Shown one piece after another: positions 27,331 to 35,367 of a DNA stretch of 35,367 nucleotides. The notes below the pieces were generated by a model. It made no database searches. It saw only the letters and a list, made by a program, of their open reading frames with translations, and had not been told where the DNA came from. Position 1 is the stretch's first letter, and each line of letters starts with the position of its first letter. Where the stretch lies: positions 1 to 35,367 of the forward strand of contig NZ_MLCO01000061.1 in the NCBI RefSeq assembly GCF_001982615.1. The letters run 5' to 3'. A program made the position numbers and the translations under genes. The DNA is from Teichococcus deserti (GTDB taxonomy: Bacteria > Pseudomonadota > Alphaproteobacteria > Acetobacterales > Acetobacteraceae).

Positions 27331-28264
27331 CGGCTTCCTCCGCCAGGCGGGCGATGGTGGCGGCCTCCGGCAGGCCGCCGGCGGGGCGGGAGACGGCGGC
27401 GGCGGCGCAGCCGGTGGCCAGCCGCGCCATGGCCTCCGGCGCCAGGCCGCGGGCGAGCGCCGCGGTCAGCCCGGCCACCATGGCATCGCCGGCGCCGACC
27501 GTGGTGGTCAGCGGCACCTTCGGCGGCCGCACCCAGAGCGCCTGGCCCGGCAGGGCGAAGAGCGCGCCCTCGCCACCGGCCGAGACGACGACATGCTCGA
27601 TGCCCTGGGCCTGCAGCGCCCGGGCGCCGGCCAGCAGCGCGGCGCGGTCGGGCAGCGCCTGGCCGAGCAGCGCCTCCAGCTCCTTCCGGTTCGGCTTGAC
27701 CAGGCTGGGCCGGGCGCTGATCGCCGCGGCCAGGGCCGGGCCGCTGCTGTCCAGCACGATGCGGGTGCCGGCGGCCGACAGGCGCACCGCCAGCATGGCC
27801 AGCGCTTCCGGCGCCAGGCCCGGCGGCAGGCTGCCGGCGATGACGGCGAGGTCCGGCGCCGGGGCCAGCCGGGTCAGCAGCGCCTCCAGCGCATTGGCCG
27901 AGGCGGGGCTGCCGGGCGGGTTGATGTCGGTGACCCGCCCCTCCCCGCCTTCCACCAGCTTGACGTTGATGCGGGAGCGGCCGGGCAGCGGCTCGAAATC
28001 GACGCGGATGCCGAGCGGCGCCAGGAAGGCCTCGAAGGCCGGCAAATCCGCCTCGCCGAGCAGGCCAGTGGCGCGGGCGGGCTCGCCCAGCACCGCGAGC
28101 ATGACGGCGACATTGACCCCCTTCCCGGCTGGCCGCAGCTCGGCCGGTCCGGCGCGGTTGACCTCGCCCAGCGCCAGCCGCTCCAGCGGGATGGTCAGGT
28201 CGAGGGCCGGGTTCAGCGTGACGGTTGTGATGTGGGGGGCGATGCGGGGGCGCTCAGCCGGCAT
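27314..28264 (-). CDS. fruK: 1-phosphofructokinase
   Basis: A 316-residue PfkB/ribokinase-family kinase that phosphorylates fructose-1-phosphate to fructose-1,6-bisphosphate. Family motifs are TLNPALDLT (16-24), the glycine-rich GKGVNVAVML (48-57) for the sugar phosphate, KPNRKELEALL (190-200) and the catalytic GAGD (257-260, Asp260) in TTTVGAGDAMVAG. Length is typical. It overlaps fruB by 11 bp at its start and fruA by 17 bp at its end, giving a tightly coupled fruB-fruK-fruA operon. Confidence 0.96.
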   Translation of the reverse strand: MPAERPRIAPHITTVTLNPALDLTIPLERLALGEVNRAGPAELRPAGKGVNVAVMLAVLGEPARATGLLGEADLPAFEAFLAPLGIRVDFEPLPGRSRINVKLVEGGEGRVTDINPPGSPASANALEALLTRLAPAPDLAVIAGSLPPGLAPEALAMLAVRLSAAGTRIVLDSSGPALAAAISARPSLVKPNRKELEALLGQALPDRAALLAGARALQAQGIEHVVVSAGGEGALFALPGQALWVRPPKVPLTTTVGAGDAMVAGLTAALARGLAPEAMARLATGCAAAAVSRPAGGLPEAATIARLAEEADVEQL

Positions 28265-30746
28265 GGGCCAGCTCCCGCAGCGCCGGCAGGGCGCGGACCT
28301 CGGCGGCGGTCGCGCAATCCAGCGCGGCGCGGGCGACCTTCTCGGCGGCCAGCATGGTCATGCCGCGGATCTGCGCCTTCAGCGCCGCCACATTGGGGAT
28401 GGAGACCGAGAGCTCGTCGACGCCGAGCCCCACCAGGATCGGCGCCGCCATGGCGTCGGCCGCCAGGTTGCCGCAGACGCCGACCCAGCGCCCGCGGCCA
28501 TGGGCGGCCTTCACCGTCATGTCGATCAGCCGCAGCACCGCCGGATCCAGCGCGTCGGAGCGCGCCCCCAGCGTGGGATGCAGCCGGTCCACCGCCAGCG
28601 CGTATTGGGTCAGATCGTTGGTGCCGATCGAAAAGAAGTCGGCCTCGCGGGCCAGCTGGTCGGCCATCACCGCGGCCGAGGGCACCTCGACCATGATGCC
28701 CACCTCCAGCGGCGGGGTGGCCAGCGCCAGCCGCTCCCGCTCGATGATGGCGCGGGCGGCACGCAGATCGGCCAGGCCATCGACCATCGGCAGCATCAGC
28801 CGGATGTCGCCATGCCGCCCGGCGCGCAGCGCGGCGCGCACCTGGGCGCGGAACAGGGCCGGCTCGGCCAGCGACAGGCGCAAGCCCCGCAGGCCGAGGA
28901 AGGGATTGGCTTCCACCGGGTGATGCACGAAGCGCAGCGGCTTGTCGCCGCCGGCATCCAGCGTGCGCAGCACCACCGGCAGGCCGCCGAAGCCCTCGGC
29001 CAGCCGGCGATAGAGCGCGAACTGCTCCTCCTCGGTCGGCGGCTGCTCGCGGCCATCGAACAGGAACTCGCTGCGCACCAGGCCGGTGCCCTCGGCGCCT
29101 GCGGCGACGGCCTCGACCGCCTCCTCCGGCTTGCGGACATTGGCGGCGACCTCGACGCGATGGCCATCGAGGGTGACGGCCGGGCGGAAGGCGGCGCGCT
29201 TCGCGGCGGCGGCGCGGTCGCGGCCGGCGGCCATCGCGGCCTCGGCCCGGGCGATGGCGGGGGCATCCGGGTCGGGCAGCAGCGTGCCGCGATCGCCATC
29301 GACCACGGCGCGGATGCCGTCGGCCAGCTGCAGCACCTGCGGCCCGGCGGCGACCACGGCGGGGATGCCGAGCGCGCGCGCCAGGATGGCGGTATGCGCC
29401 GTCGGCCCGCCGGCCGAGGTCACCATGCCGACCACCCGGGCCGGGTCGAGATTGGCGGTCTCCGAGGGGGTGAGGTCCTCGGCGACGACGATGGCGCCCT
29501 GCGGCAGGGTAACGACCGCCGTGTCGCCGCCCACCAGATGGCGCAGCACGCGCCGGGACACGTCCTTCAGGTCGGTCGCGCGCGCCGCCAGCAGCGGGTC
29601 CCCGATGCCGGCGAGCGCCGCGGCACGGGCCTCGGTCGCGCCCTGCCAGGCGGCGGGGGCCGAGGCGCCGGCGTCGATGGCGGCGCGGGCCTCGGCCAGC
29701 AGCTCGGGGTCTTCGAGGAACTCCTCATGGGCGGCGAAGATGGCGGCATGCTGCTCGCCGACGCGCTTGCCCATCTCCTGCGCCACGGTCTTCAGCTCGG
29801 CCCGTGATTCCTCCAGGGCGGCTTCCAGGGCGGCGGCCTCGGCGAGCGGGTCGGCGGCGATGGCCGCGAAGCCGGCGGCCTCGGAGCGGAAGCGGTGCAG
29901 CTGGCCGATGGCGACGCCCGGGCTGGCGGGCAGGCCGGCGATGGCTCCCGGCTCCAGGGTTTCGGCAGGCGCAGCCGCGGCGGCGGGAGTGGCGCCGGCG
30001 GGCGGCGCGTCGCGGTCGCCGAGCTCGTCGGCGAAAGCGGCGGCCAGGGCGGCCAGCGCCGCCTCGGCATCGGGGCCGGCGACTTCGAGCGTCATGCCTG
30101 CGCCCGGCCCGGCGCCGAGCTGGAGGAGGGAAATCATGCTGCGGGCATCGGCGCGGCGCTCGCCATGCCGCAGGGTGACCGAGGACTGGTAACGCTTGGC
30201 CAGCTGCACCAGGAGGCGGGCTGGCCGCGCATGCATGCCGGCGGCGGCGGGGGCGCGGACCTCGGCGGTCAAGGCGCCGGCGGCGGAAATGCCCGGGGTG
30301 GCGCTGACGCCCGGCATCGGTGCATTCGGGTCGAGTGCCGCCAGAATGTCTTGCGGATTGTCGGTTACAGCCAGCCGGTCGGCCAGCTCGGCCTCGCCCA
30401 GCACCTCGGTCAGGCGGCGCAGCACGGAAATATGCTCGTCGCCCTGGGCGGCGATGGCGACCACCAGCCGGGCGCGGTCCTCGCCGTTCCAGGCGACGCC
30501 CTGCGGCACCTGCAGCACGGCGATGCCGGTCCGGCGGATCAGCCCCCGATCGTTGCGCTGCCCGTGCGGGATGGCGATGCCATTGCCCAGGAAGGTATCG
30601 GCCTCGACCTCCCGGCGCAGCATGCTGTCAGCATAGGTGGCGTCGACGGCGCCGGTTTCCACCAAAAGCTGGGCCGCGGCGCGGATCGCCGCCTCCTTGT
30701 CGGCGGGGGTGGCGGCCAGGCGGATGCGGTCGGCGGAAAGGATCAC
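28254..30746 (-). CDS. fruB: Multidomain PTS phosphotransferase EIIA(Fru)-HPr-EI
   Basis: An 830-residue fusion of three PTS proteins. EIIA covers about 1-140 with phospho-His61 (NGIAIPHGQ). HPr covers about 157-245 with His171 (AGMHARPARLL) and a Ser202 at the regulatory Ser46 position. EI covers about 265-825 with His450 (GGPTAHTAILAR), the PEP-site region GTNDLTQYALAVDR and VGVCGNLAAD. It can therefore pass phosphate from PEP to FruA without separate EI or HPr. The start is a GTG at 30746, which gives the usual EIIA N-terminus; the ribosome site is weak. It is the first gene of the operon. Other PTS-like paralogues, including a nitrogen PTS, may exist elsewhere in the genome. Confidence 0.95.
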   Translation of the reverse strand: MILSADRIRLAATPADKEAAIRAAAQLLVETGAVDATYADSMLRREVEADTFLGNGIAIPHGQRNDRGLIRRTGIAVLQVPQGVAWNGEDRARLVVAIAAQGDEHISVLRRLTEVLGEAELADRLAVTDNPQDILAALDPNAPMPGVSATPGISAAGALTAEVRAPAAAGMHARPARLLVQLAKRYQSSVTLRHGERRADARSMISLLQLGAGPGAGMTLEVAGPDAEAALAALAAAFADELGDRDAPPAGATPAAAAAPAETLEPGAIAGLPASPGVAIGQLHRFRSEAAGFAAIAADPLAEAAALEAALEESRAELKTVAQEMGKRVGEQHAAIFAAHEEFLEDPELLAEARAAIDAGASAPAAWQGATEARAAALAGIGDPLLAARATDLKDVSRRVLRHLVGGDTAVVTLPQGAIVVAEDLTPSETANLDPARVVGMVTSAGGPTAHTAILARALGIPAVVAAGPQVLQLADGIRAVVDGDRGTLLPDPDAPAIARAEAAMAAGRDRAAAAKRAAFRPAVTLDGHRVEVAANVRKPEEAVEAVAAGAEGTGLVRSEFLFDGREQPPTEEEQFALYRRLAEGFGGLPVVLRTLDAGGDKPLRFVHHPVEANPFLGLRGLRLSLAEPALFRAQVRAALRAGRHGDIRLMLPMVDGLADLRAARAIIERERLALATPPLEVGIMVEVPSAAVMADQLAREADFFSIGTNDLTQYALAVDRLHPTLGARSDALDPAVLRLIDMTVKAAHGRGRWVGVCGNLAADAMAAPILVGLGVDELSVSIPNVAALKAQIRGMTMLAAEKVARAALDCATAAEVRALPALRELAHAG

Positions 30747-30803
30747 GGCGCTCGGGCTTCCTGTCTTCCGGGGCGTCTCGGCCCGTGGCGCGGGCCTCAG
30801 CGA

Positions 30804-30828
30804 GAAGGGCGTGTTGAATTACACCTTC
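30804..30828 (-). promoter_or_regulatory. Candidate operator upstream of fruB
   Basis: GTGT (30811-30814) and ACAC (30821-30824) flank TGAATT, with outer GAAG (30804-30807) and CTTC (30825-30828) extending the symmetry across a 3-base offset. It is the only AT-rich, symmetric patch in the 266 bases between fruB and ssb. It does not match the enterobacterial FruR/Cra site, so assignment to a fructose regulator is only a guess. Confidence 0.25.
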
Positions 30829-30963
30829 TTCATCCGACGCCCCTGGGCAAAGATTGCGGCCCGGCGGCCCGCTGCAAGGGGCCGATGGTGCTGCCGCAAT
30901 CCTGAACGCAACCATTCGCCAGAAGTTTTCCGCGAGAGGCGTCCGGCAGCGTTCGAGCGCGTG

Positions 30964-30983
30964 GCGGCAGGAAGCCCCGCCGC
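30964..30983 (-). terminator. Weak hairpin after ssb
   Basis: GCGGC (30964-30968) and GCCGC (30979-30983) pair, with GG/CC continuing past an A-C mismatch to a 4-base loop, 29 bases beyond the ssb stop. No T-run. A possible terminator only. Confidence 0.3.
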
Positions 30984-31012
30984 GCGCCCTTCATCCCGGT
31001 TGGACAGGCGGC

Positions 31013-31579
31013 TCAGAACGGGATGTCGTCGTCCAGGTCGCTGCCGCCGCCCTTCGGCGCGTCCCAGCCACCGCGCTGCGGCCGGCTGCTGCCACCGCTG
31101 CTCCGCTCGCCACCGCCGCTGCGCTCGCCGCCGCCATAGCCGCCGCCCGAGGACCGGCCGCCACCGCCGCCGCTGCCCCCGCCCTCGTAGCCACCGCCGC
31201 CGAAGCCGCCGCCACCGCCGCCGCCCTCGCCGCGGCCATCGAGCAGCGTCAGCTCACCGCCGAAATTGCGCAGTGCGACCTCGGTCGAATAGCGGTCCTG
31301 GCCGGACTGGTCCTGCCACTTCCGGGTTTCCAGCTTGCCCTCGATATAGACCTTGCTGCCCTTGCGCAGATACTTCTCGGCAATCTCGCCCAGCTTCTCG
31401 TTGAAGATGGCGACCGAATGCCATTCGGTGCGCTCCTGGCGGTTGCCTTCGCGGTCCTTGTAGGAATCCGTCGTGGCCAGGCGCAGGTTCACCACCCGCC
31501 CGCCATTCTGGAAGTTCCGCACCTCCGGGTCCTTCCCCAGATTGCCGATCAGGATCACCTTGTTGACGCTGCCGGCCAT
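31013..31579 (-). CDS. ssb: Single-stranded DNA-binding protein
   Basis: A 188-residue SSB. The OB fold (about 1-110) begins [21 protein letters not shown] and contains [24 protein letters not shown] and the [14 protein letters not shown] strand. A long Gly-rich linker (about 117-175, almost only Gly, Ser, Arg and Tyr) leads to the acidic tip DDDIPF, which binds partner proteins such as RecG-type helicases. The linker is encoded by GCC/GGC-rich near-repeats, and a length difference between strains would not be surprising. It is divergent from uvrA, as in many proteobacteria. Confidence 0.97.
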   Translation of the reverse strand: MAGSVNKVILIGNLGKDPEVRNFQNGGRVVNLRLATTDSYKDREGNRQERTEWHSVAIFNEKLGEIAEKYLRKGSKVYIEGKLETRKWQDQSGQDRYSTEVALRNFGGELTLLDGRGEGGGGGGGFGGGGYEGGGSGGGGGRSSGGGYGGGERSGGGERSSGGSSRPQRGGWDAPKGGGSDLDDDIPF

Positions 31580-31926
31580 GCTGCTCGGTCCTTCATCCGC
31601 TACCGCCCCGACGACCGGCGCCCCCCGTGCTGAGCATGGCAGGGCTGGGCCGCGCAGGGCTTGGTTTCACATTCACGCGCACCCAGATGGGCGCCTCGGT
31701 CGATTGCGCCGACCCTTGATCTGGACCCCGGGCCGCGGCGCGTCGCCGCAACCTAGCCACACGGCCCGCCCGGGACCAGCCCCAGCGGCGGCAACCGGGG
31801 CACAGCCTGCCCTCGGACGCCTTTATCATGGGGGAAGAGGCTGCAACGGAAGGTGGCCTCCGGCCGCTTACTCACTTCCGCTTAGCCACTTCCCTTGGCA
31901 GGCGGATGCTGGCACAAGCCCCGCCA
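31580..31926. other. ssb-uvrA intergenic region, mostly featureless
   Basis: I see no convincing gene here. An open frame enters uvrA from 31828, but it lacks a ribosome site, its composition is unlike UvrA, and it would place the LexA box inside the coding region. No clear ssb promoter is visible on the minus strand. A -35-like CTGGCA (31909-31914), 16 bases before ACAATG (31931-31936), could serve uvrA, with the LexA box lying over the -10. Confidence 0.5.
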
Positions 31927-31941
31927 GAACACAATGCGAAC
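31927..31941 (+). promoter_or_regulatory. LexA (SOS) box of uvrA
   Basis: GAAC (31927-31930), seven bases, then GAAC (31938-31941) exactly match the direct-repeat LexA site known in alphaproteobacteria (GTTC-N7-GTTC read on the other strand). It lies 21 bases before the uvrA TTG and overlaps a possible -10, so LexA binding would block uvrA transcription until DNA damage. Confidence 0.8.
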
Positions 31942-31962
31942 ACCTGTGCGCAGGAGTCTGAC

Positions 31963-34890
<2,928 letters not shown>

Positions 34891-34901
34891 AACAAAAAAG
34901 T

Positions 34902-34923
34902 CCGGGGGAAGGAATTCCCCCGG
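34902..34923. terminator. Bidirectional intrinsic terminator between uvrA and tonB
   Basis: CCGGGGGAA (34902-34910) and TTCCCCCGG (34915-34923) form a perfect 9-bp stem with a GGAA loop. On the plus strand a C/T-rich stretch follows. On the minus strand a TTTTTT run follows (34899-34894), a classic rho-independent terminator for the TonB-like gene. It serves both convergent genes. Confidence 0.85.
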
Positions 34924-34952
34924 CCCCTTCTCTTTCTGTCAGAAAGCCAGCT

Positions 34953-35367
34953 TCAACGCAGGAAGAAGTTGATCGGGACGGCCATCTCCAGCGGGTCGGT
35001 GCCCATCTCGGGCGGGAAAGGCGGCAGGCGCGCGCGCTCGATCATCTCGCCCACGGCCTCGTCCAGTTCGGCGCTGCCGCTGCTGCGCTCGATCTTCCAA
35101 CTCGTCACCGTGCCGTCCGAGGTCATCCGGAACCGCAGATACGCGACACCCTCGATACGGCGTAGCCGGGCGCTGTTCGGGTAGCGCTTGGCGCGGTTCA
35201 GCGCGGCCGAGATCGCCGACTGGTAGCTGACCGGCGGCCCCGACGGGCCCCGGCCAGCCGGCGCGGCAGCCTGCGGCGCGGCGGCGGCCGGCGCGCTGGT
35301 GCTCGGCGCCGGGGCCGCCGCGGGCGGCGAATAAGGCTGCGCGGTCGGCGGCGGCGGGGTCGGGCGG
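34953..35367 (-). CDS. TonB-family energy transducer, C-terminal part
   Basis: The gene enters from the right edge; 137 C-terminal residues plus the stop are visible. A Pro/Ala-rich spacer (PTPPPPTAQPYSPP and more, about 45 residues) leads into a TonB C-terminal domain: YPNSARLRRIEGVAYLRFRMTSDG, a central SAELDEAVGEMIERA helix and the PPFPPEM segment before the last strand INFFLR. TonB spans the periplasm and passes proton-motive force from ExbB/ExbD to outer-membrane receptors. The membrane anchor and any exbB/exbD genes would lie beyond the window. It ends at the shared terminator with uvrA. Confidence 0.88.
   Translation of the reverse strand, partial: RPTPPPPTAQPYSPPAAAPAPSTSAPAAAAPQAAAPAGRGPSGPPVSYQSAISAALNRAKRYPNSARLRRIEGVAYLRFRMTSDGTVTSWKIERSSGSAELDEAVGEMIERARLPPFPPEMGTDPLEMAVPINFFLR

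Noticed and set aside
31130-31235. GCC/GGC-rich near-repeats suggesting a repeat array
   Set aside because: They encode the Gly-rich linker of SSB, an ordinary feature of that protein.
31828-31962. A 45-residue N-terminal extension of UvrA
   Set aside because: There is no ribosome site at 31828, the residues do not resemble UvrA, and the LexA box would fall inside the coding sequence. The TTG at 31963 has a good site.

Overview
The window looks like chromosomal DNA of a high-GC alphaproteobacterium. I favour an Acetobacteraceae/Roseomonas-like member of the Rhodospirillales. The reasons are the very GC-rich third codon positions (which leave long stop-free antisense frames), an alphaproteobacterial-type LexA box (GAAC-N7-GAAC) before uvrA, an acidic insert in the GyrA C-terminal domain, and the sdhE-mfd pair placed divergently from recG. 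The genus is inference. I see no phage, integrase, transposase, CRISPR array or obvious foreign island.

Layout. 1-2263: a lipoprotein RND-efflux adaptor (cut by the window edge) divergent from a TetR regulator, with one palindrome placed to control both promoters, then an SDR oxidoreductase. 2250-5607: an N-acyl-D-amino-acid deacylase followed 2 bp later by a CobW/G3E GTPase, and a DUF457 membrane hydrolase. 5750-6448: a DsbA/FrnE-like oxidoreductase. 6456-12357: genome maintenance, with sdhE-mfd (4-bp overlap) facing away from recG. 12499-17435: a tightly packed five-gene run encoding a Gld-type ABC exporter (ATPase, permease, GldG-like protein, DUF4340 protein) and a NUDIX hydrolase, behind a duplicated 16-bp TATAAA-containing element. 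17426-21058: MsrP without a visible MsrQ, and a glycosylation pair (GT39-like transferase plus a GT2-GtrA fusion). 21156-21228: tRNA-Lys(TTT). 21333-25337: gyrA, coaD and a cyclophilin. 25525-30746: a complete fructose PTS operon with overlapping genes in the order fruB (EIIA-HPr-EI), fruK, fruA. 31013-34890: ssb divergent from uvrA. 34953-end: the C-terminal part of a TonB-family protein.

How the genes work together. FruB carries phosphate from PEP through EI, HPr and EIIA to FruA, which imports fructose as fructose-1-phosphate for FruK. Mfd, RecG, SSB, UvrA and GyrA are DNA transactions genes, and uvrA appears to be under LexA. The deacylase-CobW pair suggests a metalloenzyme with its own metal-insertion GTPase. 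The GT2-GtrA/GT39 pair can supply the three steps of polyprenol-linked glycosyl transfer: synthesis, flipping and transfer.

Most of the window is ordinary core genome. The least understood element is the Gld-type operon. The most distinctive non-coding signals are the duplicated promoter-like element in front of it, GC-rich hairpins abutting several stop codons, the LexA box that decides the uvrA start, and paired hairpins in front of the deacylase-CobW operon.
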